A stretch of DNA of 8,190 nucleotides from Candidatus Helarchaeota archaeon. Lineage in GTDB: Archaea > Asgardarchaeota > Lokiarchaeia > Helarchaeales > HEL-GB-A. The notes under the pieces are model-generated. The model ran no database searches and was not told where the DNA came from. It saw only the letters and a list, made by a program, of their open reading frames with translations. Position 1 is the first letter of the stretch. Each line of letters opens with the position of its first letter. Where the stretch lies: the NCBI GenBank assembly GCA_013375455.1, contig JABXJT010000135.1:1-8190 (forward strand). Reading direction: 5' to 3'. Shown piece by piece: positions 1-6,890 of this stretch. A program made the translations under genes and the position numbers.

Positions 1-75
1 CAAACTTTAAATGGGAAGCAGGGAAAAATTGTAAGCGTAGATGACGAGAATGGAGAAATTTATCTAAATGAGTAA
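1..75 (+). CDS. PEP-utilising enzyme swivelling (phosphohistidine) domain, C-terminal end only
   Basis: This is the last 24 codons of a gene that begins before the window; the frame starts at base 1 and ends with TAA at 73-75. The residues GKIVSVDDENGEIYLNE match the usual end of the PEP-utilising mobile domain, where a final beta-hairpin of the form G-x-x-V-x-V-D-G-x-x-G-x-V-Y-L closes the fold. In PEP synthase, pyruvate phosphate dikinase and rifampin phosphotransferase this domain carries the phosphorylated histidine that shuttles phosphate between the two active sites. That histidine motif would lie upstream and is not visible. The stop codon overlaps the start of the next gene by 8 bp, and that gene encodes the matching ATP-binding domain, which strongly supports the assignment. 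Whether the upstream part also holds a substrate-binding domain is unknown. Confidence 0.6.
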   Translation, partial: QTLNGKQGKIVSVDDENGEIYLNE

Positions 76-1036
76 AGTAAAGATCTTATACAATTTAGGT
101 GATTTGGGAAAGGATGCCATCCATTTTATAGGCGGAAAGGCTGCTCATCTAGGTGAATTAATAAAAAAAGGCATTCCCATCCCAGAGGGATTTGTCCTAT
201 CCACTTCTGCTTATGAGCGATTCCTGAATAGAAGCCCTTTCCGCCAAAAAATAAGAGAGATTCTAGGTAAAGAAATTGAACTCTCTGAAGTTATTCAAAC
301 TTCCCAAACTCTTCAACAATTTATTTTAGAAACTGAATTAGCCTCCGAATTACAACAACCTATTATTAATCGGTTTAACGAATTACAAGCCACTGCCCCT
401 GGCCTTGAAGTCGCGGTCCGCTCATCAGCGAATGTCGAAGATTTATCAGAAACATCCTTTGCCGGGCAGGCTGATACTTTCTTATGCATTTCAAGCGTGG
501 ATGAGTTAATAGAATGCATTAAAAGATGTTGGGCTTCACTTTATTCTGCTCGCGCTTTAATGTACATTCAACAAATGATTAAGGTACCTCTTAATTTGAT
601 TTCTATGGGTGTAATTATCCAAAAAATGGTAAATTCTGAAACATCAGGCGTGATGTTTACTGCGAATGTCTTGACTAAGGATAGGAACCAAGCGTTAATC
701 GATGCTACTTGCGGATTTGGCGAATGCATCGCCGATGGGAAGGTCGAACCGGATTCTATCGTTGTTGATAAGACTAATTTAAAAATAGTCAAGACGAGAG
801 TTGGTACCAAATTAAAGATGAGCATCCAAAATCCTGAGGAGGACGGAACGATCCTAATCGATACTCCTGTCGAAAAGCAGCAGGTCCTGTGTTTAACCGA
901 GGCACAAATTCGTGAGCTCGTGCAATATGGCATCCAGATTGAGGATCTCTTCGGGGGTGCCCCACAAGATATTGAGTGGGCCATTGAGGGGGGAAAACTA
1001 AAGATTTTACAGTCAAGGAATATAACAAAACTATAA
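68..1036 (+). CDS. PEP synthase / pyruvate phosphate dikinase ATP-binding domain protein (stand-alone)
   Basis: The 322-residue product is the ATP-grasp nucleotide-binding domain of the PEP synthase / pyruvate phosphate dikinase / rifampin phosphotransferase family, which transfers a phosphate from ATP to a histidine on the swivelling domain. Visible landmarks are GGKAAHLGEL (22-31), the AVRSSANVED block (116-125), FAGQ (131-134), SGVMFTAN (193-200), the metal/ATP-binding QDIEWA (300-305) and the closing QSRNIT (315-320). The last is normally QSRPIT and marks the end of this domain in fused enzymes. The protein stops two residues later, so it is a complete domain rather than a truncated gene. 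The swivelling domain is encoded just upstream with an 8-bp overlap, implying translational coupling and a split enzyme. No pyruvate/PEP-binding barrel is seen here, so the true substrate is open: pyruvate, or another acceptor as in rifampin phosphotransferase. A weak SD (TGGAGA, 51-56) lies 11 nt before the ATG. Confidence 0.88.
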   Translation: MSKVKILYNLGDLGKDAIHFIGGKAAHLGELIKKGIPIPEGFVLSTSAYERFLNRSPFRQKIREILGKEIELSEVIQTSQTLQQFILETELASELQQPIINRFNELQATAPGLEVAVRSSANVEDLSETSFAGQADTFLCISSVDELIECIKRCWASLYSARALMYIQQMIKVPLNLISMGVIIQKMVNSETSGVMFTANVLTKDRNQALIDATCGFGECIADGKVEPDSIVVDKTNLKIVKTRVGTKLKMSIQNPEEDGTILIDTPVEKQQVLCLTEAQIRELVQYGIQIEDLFGGAPQDIEWAIEGGKLKILQSRNITKL

Positions 1037-1058
1037 TTGAAATGTGAGATGACGTTAA

Positions 1059-3311
1059 ATGTTAAGTTTGAATGGAACCTGGAAAGCTAAACCCGACAAC
1101 GAGAATGTTGGGGAAAAAAAGGGATATTATGAACTAGATTATGATGATTCCGATTGGGCGCAAATCAAAGTACCGGGTCATTGGCAAGAGGAAGGCTTTC
1201 CAGATCACCAAGGTATCTTATGGTATCGTTATAAATTCGATGTCTCTGAACAGATGAAGCAATTCCTCAAAATCATTCGATTGCAGTTCAAGGGCGTTTT
1301 TTATTATTGCACTATTTGGTTGAACGAAGAAATATTAGGGACTCACGAAGGGTATTTTGATGTTTTTGATTTTAATGTTACGAGCTTTTTAGATAAAGAA
1401 AACCTGCTTTGTGTAAAAGTCGAGTGCATGGATGAACCGGACCGATCCAATAAGAAACAAATCACAGGGGTCTTCTCGGATTGGGATGCCTCCGACCCAT
1501 CCTTTAATCCTGGGGGTATCTGGGGTGATGTTACCCTTATTGAAACTGGAACCACATATATAAAATATACAGAAATAAAATCGGAGATAATTGATGAAAA
1601 AACTGCCAATATATTTCTACGATTTGAAGTCGTGACTGAAAGAGAGGGGGAGAAAAAGTTTCAACTCCAGATTCAACCAAAAAATTTTCAGGGATCTGAA
1701 TTGAAAGAGGAATTCTATGAAAAATTGAAACTGGGTGAAAATGAATTCACCACGGAATTACTGATCGAAGATGCCCGGCTTTGGTGGACCCATGACCACG
1801 GATACCCTTACCTATATCTCTTAAAAATTACTGTTTTTGAGAATGAAAAAGTTTCAGACGAGCAAGAACAAATATTTGGGATTCGCGAATTCAAACGAAA
1901 GATTAAGAAGCGATCTTGGGAATTTTACCTGAATAAAAAACGGATCTACCTTCGAGGGACTAATTACGCCCCTTGTGATCATCGAATTGCCAATATAACG
2001 AGGGAAGATTATGAACGCGATGTGGATCTCTTAGTTGAAGGGAATTTTAATATGATAAGAGTTCACGCACATGTTGATCGAATTGAACTCCATAAAGTTT
2101 GTGCGGAGAAGGGCGTGCTCATTTGGCAAGATTTCGCCCTTCAATGGGGCTATAGCTTGAAAATTAAGGAAAATGCGAAAATTCAGGCTAAACAAATGGC
2201 CCGCAAAATCCAAAATTATCCATCTCAAGGCGTTTATTGTTGTCATAACGAGCCTTTTATAGGTATGAGTCCTAAACCGATTATTATTTTGGGTGCTAGT
2301 TTGGTATTATGTTTTATCCTCTCACAACTTGTGAATTCATTTCAAAATGCTGTATTATGGGGTCTATTGATACTCATTGCTCTTCCACTCGGATTACTAC
2401 CAACAAGTTTGTTCGTCTATAACAAGAATAAAGATGTCCTTGACAAACATCTTGTTGAAGCCATTTTAGAAGTTGATGATTCCGTGCCTGTGGTTCCAAA
2501 TTCTGGAATAATGGGATTAATTCGCATGGGAACCGACCTTCACACCTACGAGGGCTGGTATTGGGGAAAAGGTTATCGAGATGCCTATGGTTATACGCAT
2601 TTTCCTTTCAAAAGAATGGTCTGCTTTATAACAGAATATGGGGCCCAAGCGTTTCCAAACCTTGAAAATCTCAAAAAATTTGTCAACGAAAAAGATCTCT
2701 GGCCAATCAACTGGCAATTATTAAAAAATAAACATCGTTGCCAACCAATGTTTTTCGAAAGATGGTTTAATTTCGGTCAATATAAAAATATTTCCGAGGT
2801 CATTGACGCAACCCAAGAATATCAAGCTGAATTATTAAAATTTTATAACGAGTTATGGCGAATTAACCGCTATAACCCAAATGGTGGCACGCTTATGTTT
2901 CTATTCAATGATTGTTTCCCTGGCATCACTTGGTCAATCGTTGATTATTGGAGAACACCAAAGAAGGGGTATTACGCCACCCAATTATCCTTCGAGCCTG
3001 TACTTGCTATGGTGGATTGGCCTAAGCGATCTTATAAACCAAACAAGGTCTATAAGACGAGAATATACGTAGTAAATGACTTACACAGAGTTATTTCCAA
3101 TGCATCTATCAAGTGGAAGATATTAAACAACCACGAAGAAGTTGTCAGTTCGGGTGATTTTACAACAAATTTGGAGGAAGATTCAATTCAAACGTTAGGT
3201 AAAATTAAGTATCAATTCCCCAAGGATGCAGGGGGGACATATGAATTAGAGTTATTATTAGAATTTGAAGAAACTTCAATTAAAAACACGTATTCCTTAA
3301 AAATAAAGTGA
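1059..3311 (+). CDS. Glycoside hydrolase family 2 protein (beta-mannosidase/beta-galactosidase-like) with membrane hairpin insert
   Basis: The 750-residue product is a retaining exo-glycosidase of family GH2. The domains in order are a jelly-roll sugar-binding domain (about 1-165, starting LNGTW as is usual), an immunoglobulin-like domain (about 168-275), a TIM barrel (about 280-650) and a C-terminal Ig-like domain (about 655-750). The likely acid/base is E398 in the HNEP motif (396-399). The likely nucleophile is E526 in FITEYGAQAFP (523-533). The LFNDCFPGITWSIVDYW segment (615-631) is also typical, and the pattern is closest to beta-mannosidases. Between the two glutamates lie two strongly hydrophobic segments (about 407-425 and 430-454), joined by an uncharged turn and flanked by lysines. 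They look like a membrane hairpin that normal GH2 enzymes lack. There is no signal peptide. The next gene is a small membrane protein 10 bp downstream. A GAGATGA-type SD (1045-1051) precedes the ATG. The family is secure; the substrate is not known. Confidence 0.9.
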   Translation: MLSLNGTWKAKPDNENVGEKKGYYELDYDDSDWAQIKVPGHWQEEGFPDHQGILWYRYKFDVSEQMKQFLKIIRLQFKGVFYYCTIWLNEEILGTHEGYFDVFDFNVTSFLDKENLLCVKVECMDEPDRSNKKQITGVFSDWDASDPSFNPGGIWGDVTLIETGTTYIKYTEIKSEIIDEKTANIFLRFEVVTEREGEKKFQLQIQPKNFQGSELKEEFYEKLKLGENEFTTELLIEDARLWWTHDHGYPYLYLLKITVFENEKVSDEQEQIFGIREFKRKIKKRSWEFYLNKKRIYLRGTNYAPCDHRIANITREDYERDVDLLVEGNFNMIRVHAHVDRIELHKVCAEKGVLIWQDFALQWGYSLKIKENAKIQAKQMARKIQNYPSQGVYCCHNEPFIGMSPKPIIILGASLVLCFILSQLVNSFQNAVLWGLLILIALPLGLLPTSLFVYNKNKDVLDKHLVEAILEVDDSVPVVPNSGIMGLIRMGTDLHTYEGWYWGKGYRDAYGYTHFPFKRMVCFITEYGAQAFPNLENLKKFVNEKDLWPINWQLLKNKHRCQPMFFERWFNFGQYKNISEVIDATQEYQAELLKFYNELWRINRYNPNGGTLMFLFNDCFPGITWSIVDYWRTPKKGYYATQLSFEPVLAMVDWPKRSYKPNKVYKTRIYVVNDLHRVISNASIKWKILNNHEEVVSSGDFTTNLEEDSIQTLGKIKYQFPKDAGGTYELELLLEFEETSIKNTYSLKIK
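2277..2420 (+). other. Predicted transmembrane hairpin inserted in the GH2 catalytic barrel
   Basis: This segment encodes residues 407-454 of the glycoside hydrolase. It reads as two runs of Ile, Leu, Val, Phe, Ala and Gly with no charged residue, separated by the short polar turn NSFQN (426-430). Lysines sit just outside: K406 before, and K456 and K458 after. By the positive-inside rule both flanks would be cytoplasmic, so the hairpin would anchor the enzyme to the inner face of the membrane without moving the catalytic domain across it. The reading frame runs through without a stop, and recognisable GH2 sequence resumes on both sides. Topology is inferred from composition only. Confidence 0.8.
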
Positions 3312-3321
3312 GGTATGGATC

Positions 3322-3711
3322 ATGTTCAATTTTGATAAAATTATGGGGAAATTAATGAGGTATCTTTGGATTACACCCATTATTGGGACTATTCTCATAC
3401 TAATTGAATCATTTCTTAATCTTTCAAGTATTTTAAATGCGAGTATTGGCATTGGTATTAGTATCATTGTGATCATTTCTCTATTATTAAATCAAAAAGA
3501 CGTTTATGGAACTACTATCGTCCTATTAATATGTTCTTATTTTCTCCTGTTGAGCCCTTTCGGGTTTGGCTACACATGGGATCTTGGTGTTTTATTAATT
3601 TTATTAGGTAGCCTCTTTATAGCAGAGGGTGGCTTCTTCACGGCTGTTAACTTTTTTATTTATCTTGGTATTGGCGCTGTAGTTGTTGATCTCATAATAT
3701 TTTTTGTTTGA
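3322..3711 (+). CDS. Small polytopic membrane protein of unknown function
   Basis: The 129-residue product is almost wholly hydrophobic, with four to five predicted membrane segments at about 15-32, 37-56, 63-79, 86-101 and 110-129. A short, positively charged N-terminus (K6, K10, R13) suggests that it stays in the cytoplasm. No family motif, catalytic residue or metal-binding pattern is recognisable, so no function is assigned. The start is supported by a GAGGT SD (3310-3314) that overlaps the stop codon of the glycoside hydrolase gene, and the FAD dehydrogenase gene follows after 17 bp. This tight fit argues that it is a real gene translated together with its neighbours. One possibility is a membrane partner for the hairpin-bearing glycosidase or for the redox proteins downstream, but only position supports this. 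Confidence 0.75.
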   Translation: MFNFDKIMGKLMRYLWITPIIGTILILIESFLNLSSILNASIGIGISIIVIISLLLNQKDVYGTTIVLLICSYFLLLSPFGFGYTWDLGVLLILLGSLFIAEGGFFTAVNFFIYLGIGAVVVDLIIFFV

Positions 3712-3728
3712 TCTAAAAGGTTAAATCA

Positions 3729-5198
3729 ATGAATGACGAGAAATTTGATTGTTGTGTCATCGGTGCGGGAGTAATAGGGTGTGCCATTGCTAGACAATTA
3801 GCACAATTTCAGTTGAGAACAATTGTCGTGGAAAAAGGTGCTGATGTTTGCTCAGGGACGAGTAAAGCGAATTCAGGAATAGTTCACGCGGGATATGCCG
3901 CAAAACCAAAGACCCTCAAGGCAAAATTTAATGCTGCGGGGAATCCTCTCTTTGATCGAGTTTGTCAAGATTTAAAAGTCCCATTCGCACGCATTGGAAC
4001 TTTTGTTGTTGCGATAACTGATGAAGGTATAAATATCTTGGAAGAGTTATACCAACGGGGGCAAACTAATAAGATTCCCGCGTTACAAATCATTAACGAT
4101 AACAAGCGAATTAAAAAAATGGAACCCTCCCTCACTGATAAAGTCACGGGCATCTTATATGCCCCGACCGGCGCAATTGTCTCACCATATGACCTCACCA
4201 TTGGGCTTGCGGAGAATGCTTGTATTAATGGCGTCCAGTTCTTATTTAATTCAGAAGTAACTGGTATGGAGATTAAGGAAACATACAAGGTAGTCCAAAC
4301 TATTTCCGAAGAAATTAAAGCAAGAACCATAATTAATGCTGCAGGAGTCCATGCAGACCAAATATCCCGCATGGCTGGCTTAGAATATTTCACAATTACT
4401 CCTCGAAAGGGCGAATACATCCTCCTCGATAAATATAGTATTGAGTTAAATCATGTTTTATTCCCAATACCCACTCCTGTTAGTAAGGGTATAGTGGTTT
4501 CCCCGACCCTTGAACACCACGTCTTTCTAGGACCGAACGCCCAAAATATTGTAGAGAAAGAGGATAAATCCACGACCACCGAAGGACTCATTGAGATCAT
4601 TGAAGGTGGGCGTAAATTACTTCCGGATCTCCCCATCAATCAAGCAATCGTAACATATGCGGGCTTGCGAGCGGTCTCCAATACGAATGATTTCATCATC
4701 GAACCCACGAAAATTGATGGGTTTGTCAATGTAGCAGGCATCCAATCACCAGGGTTAACTGCTTCGCTTGCGATTGCGGAGCATGTTATTGAAATTCTAA
4801 AAGAAATTGGCGTAGAATTAACTCCCAATCCAAATTTCAATCCAATTCGAAAAATCCCCCCAAGATTTGCAGTTTTATCAGATGAGGAACGTAGCCAATT
4901 AATTTCAGAAGATCCCGATTATGGAACAATCGTCTGTCGTTGCGAACACGTCACTAAAGCAGGGGTGAAGGCAGCCATCCACCGGCCGTTAGGAGCAACT
5001 ACTTTGGATGGTGTAAAATTTAGGACACGCGCTCAGATGGGTCGATGTCATGGGGGTTTTTGCACAAATCGGATCCTGGACATACTTGCGGAGGAACTCA
5101 AACTTCCGGTGGAACAAATTAGAAAAAAAGGGCCACAATCGGAGCTGATAATCGGGAAGACCAAAGATTTGCGAGGTGTTACGACTGAAGGAAACTAA
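3729..5198 (+). CDS. glpA: GlpA-like FAD-dependent glycerol-3-phosphate dehydrogenase with C-terminal [2Fe-2S] domain
   Basis: The 489-residue product is a DAO-superfamily flavoprotein related to anaerobic glycerol-3-phosphate dehydrogenase GlpA and to L-2-hydroxyglutarate oxidase LhgO. An N-terminal FAD-binding Rossmann motif GAGVIG (12-17) is followed by an acidic residue ending strand 2 (E35 in VVEKG). SGIVHAGY (49-56), INAAGVHAD (202-210) and the near-C-terminal VAGIQSPGLTASLAIAEHV (335-353) are family landmarks. A BFD-like domain follows with C403, C405, C440 and C445 (VCRCEHVT and GRCHGGFC), predicted to bind a [2Fe-2S] cluster. The protein would oxidise glycerol 3-phosphate to dihydroxyacetone phosphate, or run in reverse, passing electrons to its partners. 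The next two genes are the usual partners of this type in anaerobic bacteria, which favours the Glp assignment over LhgO. An AAAAGG SD (3715-3720) sits 8 nt before the ATG. No glycerol kinase is in the window, so the substrate remains inferred. Confidence 0.82.
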   Translation: MNDEKFDCCVIGAGVIGCAIARQLAQFQLRTIVVEKGADVCSGTSKANSGIVHAGYAAKPKTLKAKFNAAGNPLFDRVCQDLKVPFARIGTFVVAITDEGINILEELYQRGQTNKIPALQIINDNKRIKKMEPSLTDKVTGILYAPTGAIVSPYDLTIGLAENACINGVQFLFNSEVTGMEIKETYKVVQTISEEIKARTIINAAGVHADQISRMAGLEYFTITPRKGEYILLDKYSIELNHVLFPIPTPVSKGIVVSPTLEHHVFLGPNAQNIVEKEDKSTTTEGLIEIIEGGRKLLPDLPINQAIVTYAGLRAVSNTNDFIIEPTKIDGFVNVAGIQSPGLTASLAIAEHVIEILKEIGVELTPNPNFNPIRKIPPRFAVLSDEERSQLISEDPDYGTIVCRCEHVTKAGVKAAIHRPLGATTLDGVKFRTRAQMGRCHGGFCTNRILDILAEELKLPVEQIRKKGPQSELIIGKTKDLRGVTTEGN

Positions 5199-6471
5199 TG
5201 TCGATGTGGCAGTTATTGGGGGCGGACCTGCAGGCCTTGCTGCTGCAATCGCGGCGAAAGAAAAAGGGGTAGATGTCCTGATCATCGAGCGAGATTTCGA
5301 ACTGGGTGGAATTCTTCCTCAATGCATTCATAATGGGTTTGGATTACACGTCTTTAAGGAGGAGTTGACTGGACCAGAATTTGCTCAAAGATACATTAAT
5401 CGTGCTGAAGAATTGAAAATTCTCGTCAAATTGAATACAATGGTTACTGCAATTTCTCCAGAGCGGGAAATAATGGCAGTCAATCAAACGGATGGTGTCT
5501 TACGAATAAAAGCCAAGACAATAATATTAGCAATGGGTTGCAGGGAGCGCACGCGCCATAATATTCTTATTCCAGGAACCCGTCCTGCAGGAATCTATCC
5601 TGCAGGCTTAGCACAACGTCTTGTCAATATTGAAGGATACATGCCTGGAAAACAATTCGTAATCCTTGGTAGTGGCGATATTGGCATGATTATGGCACGA
5701 CGATTAACTTGGGAGGGCGCAAAAGTTGAAGCAGTCGTCGAAATCTTACCATACCCTAGTGGTCTAATTCGTAATCAAGTGCAGTGCTTAAAGGACTACG
5801 GAATTCCCCTCATACTAGAACATACAGTTACACGTGTCCATGGTGAGAAAAGAGTAGAAGGAGTCACTATTGCAAGAGTTGATGAAAATTGGCGCCCAAT
5901 TCCGGGCACTGAACGCTTTTTCAAATGCGATACATTGCTCCTTTCCGTGGGATTGATACCTGAGAATGAACTTTCGAGGGGTGCTGGCATCGAGATTGAT
6001 CCCAGAACACGCGGCCCACAGGTCACAAATTATCTGGAAACTAATATTCCGGGTATATTTGCATGCGGAAACGTGCTACAAGTCCACGATTTAGTCGATA
6101 ATGTAGCATTGGAAGGATCGCGCGCTGGTGAAATGGCTGTAAATTACGTCCATAAAGAAATCAAGGTCAAAGAAAAGAAAATCCAATGCATTCCCGGGGA
6201 AATGGTGGGTTATGTTGTTCCTCAATTTATTCATAAAGAAGCTTTTTCTGATGAAATAACGTTTTTCATGCGGGCAAAAAAGCCTCAAAAGGAAGTCTAT
6301 ATTGAATTCAAAATGGGTGCTGAACGAATTCATCGAAAATTCTCGAAATTTGCCATTCCTAGTGAGATGATCAAAGTAACTGTGCCAGTTCTTAAAGATA
6401 CAATCAAAAAATTTTCAAACATCACGGTAAATATCGTTCCGAAAGTAAAGGAGGTTAAGGAAACTGCCTAA
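5176..6471 (+). CDS. FAD/NAD(P)-dependent oxidoreductase, partner subunit of the Glp-type module
   Basis: The product (up to 431 residues) is a pyridine nucleotide-disulfide oxidoreductase-type flavoprotein. It has an FAD-binding GGGPAG (15-20), a second dinucleotide-binding motif GSGDIG (165-170) for NAD(P)H, and the late FAD motif GIFACGNV (293-300). QCIHNGFG (49-56) and MGCRERTRHN (120-129) are hallmarks of the subfamily found between a GlpA-like dehydrogenase and DUF1667, as seen here. A likely role is passing electrons between the GlpA-like subunit and NAD(P) or another carrier. About 100 C-terminal residues (330-431) form an extra domain with no motif I recognise. The start is uncertain. 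GTG at 5176 overlaps the upstream gene by 23 bp but has no SD. In-frame CTG at 5185 lies 6 nt after a good GAGGTG (5173-5178) and would give an N-terminus starting MKETNVDVAVIGGG. Either choice keeps the FAD fold. Confidence 0.85.
   Translation: MLRLKETNVDVAVIGGGPAGLAAAIAAKEKGVDVLIIERDFELGGILPQCIHNGFGLHVFKEELTGPEFAQRYINRAEELKILVKLNTMVTAISPEREIMAVNQTDGVLRIKAKTIILAMGCRERTRHNILIPGTRPAGIYPAGLAQRLVNIEGYMPGKQFVILGSGDIGMIMARRLTWEGAKVEAVVEILPYPSGLIRNQVQCLKDYGIPLILEHTVTRVHGEKRVEGVTIARVDENWRPIPGTERFFKCDTLLLSVGLIPENELSRGAGIEIDPRTRGPQVTNYLETNIPGIFACGNVLQVHDLVDNVALEGSRAGEMAVNYVHKEIKVKEKKIQCIPGEMVGYVVPQFIHKEAFSDEITFFMRAKKPQKEVYIEFKMGAERIHRKFSKFAIPSEMIKVTVPVLKDTIKKFSNITVNIVPKVKEVKETA
6447..6455 (+). promoter_or_regulatory. 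Strong Shine-Dalgarno that decides the CTG start of the DUF1667 gene
   Basis: AAAGGAGGT matches the anti-SD of 16S rRNA over eight or nine bases. It lies inside the end of the oxidoreductase gene, 8 nt before CTG 6464. It is 80 nt from the first ATG in frame, too far to serve that codon. Confidence 0.75.
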
Positions 6472-6835
6472 ACCTGAAACTAAAGTCATAACCTGTATTG
6501 GATGTCCTAGTGGCTGCCAAATTGAGGTCACTAAAATGGGGGATGCCTTTAGAGTTGAAGGAAATGAATGCAAACGGGGCGAAGAATATGCCATTGAGGA
6601 ATTTACTGCACCAAAGCGTACCTTAACAACGACAATTCAAGTAAAGGACGGTATTTTACCATTAATTCCAGTCCGTTCTGATAAGCCACTTCCAAAGGAT
6701 CAATTAATTAACTGCATGAACTATATTAGTCAGGTCAAAATTAATGCTCCTATAAAAATGGGTCAGATCCTTGTGAAAAATATTCTTAATTTAGATGCCA
6801 ACATAATTGCATCTCGTAATTTAGAAAAAATATAA
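6464..6835 (+). CDS. DUF1667 four-cysteine protein, third gene of the Glp-type module (CTG start)
   Basis: The product is about 123 residues when begun at CTG 6464. The start choice matters. The first in-frame ATG (6536) would delete the conserved motif TCIGCPSGC, whose C11, C14 and C18 with C36 (NECKRG) make a C-x2-C-x3-C-x17-C pattern. That spacing resembles the [4Fe-4S] site of molybdopterin oxidoreductases, so cluster binding is likely but unproven. A near-perfect SD, AAAGGAGGT (6447-6455), ends 8 nt before the CTG, and no ATG, GTG or TTG occurs in frame between the upstream stop (6446-6448) and 6536. The gene overlaps the oxidoreductase gene by 8 bp. DUF1667 proteins occur with GlpA-like and FAD/NAD oxidoreductase genes in anaerobes, probably as a small electron-transfer subunit. 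The part after residue 40 (about 84 residues) shows a proline-rich 'LPLIPVRSDKPLPKD' stretch and no further cysteines apart from one in NCMNY. Confidence 0.8.
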   Translation: MPKPETKVITCIGCPSGCQIEVTKMGDAFRVEGNECKRGEEYAIEEFTAPKRTLTTTIQVKDGILPLIPVRSDKPLPKDQLINCMNYISQVKINAPIKMGQILVKNILNLDANIIASRNLEKI

Positions 6836-6867
6836 TTAAATCATAAATCTTTAAACAATAATACCCC

Positions 6868-6890
6868 TAAAAATTACACATTAATTTTTA
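6868..6890. repeat. Perfect AT-rich inverted repeat, 9-bp arms, 5-nt loop
   Basis: TAAAAATTA (6868-6876), spacer CACAT, then TAATTTTTA (6882-6890) form an exact inverted repeat. It lies between the DUF1667 stop codon and the superoxide reductase gene. The right arm overlaps the probable TATA box of that gene. It could be a weak transcript terminator for the long upstream gene run or an operator where a dimeric repressor would block the promoter. AT-rich sequence yields such repeats by chance more easily than mixed sequence does. Confidence 0.5.

Noticed and set aside
568..984. Antisense open frame of 138 codons over the ATP-grasp gene (and others at 313-519 and 789-1028)
   Set aside because: They lie wholly opposite a gene with clear family motifs, show no recognisable domain, and their composition is what the opposite strand of a coding region gives.
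2260..2430. GH2 gene as a fusion or disruption artefact, such as a mobile insertion or frameshift
   Set aside because: The frame is unbroken, recognisable GH2 sequence continues on both sides with both catalytic glutamates, and there are no flanking direct or inverted repeats. An evolved insert is more likely.
2881..3072. Second + strand frame of 63 codons inside the glycoside hydrolase gene
   Set aside because: The glycoside hydrolase frame here encodes conserved GH2 sequence (FNDCFPGITWS). The alternative frame has no motif and no independent start signal.
3965..4420. Antisense open frame of 151 codons over the GlpA-like gene
   Set aside because: It is opposite a well-supported flavoprotein gene and has no family resemblance, so it is best seen as a shadow.
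3729..5198. L-2-hydroxyglutarate oxidase (LhgO) as the identity of the first flavoprotein
   Set aside because: The folds are similar, but the C-terminal [2Fe-2S] domain and the two partner genes point to the Glp-type module. It is kept as an alternative in the annotation.
6536..6835. DUF1667 gene beginning at ATG 6536
   Set aside because: This start loses the C-x2-C-x3-C motif and has no nearby SD, while CTG 6464 has a strong one.
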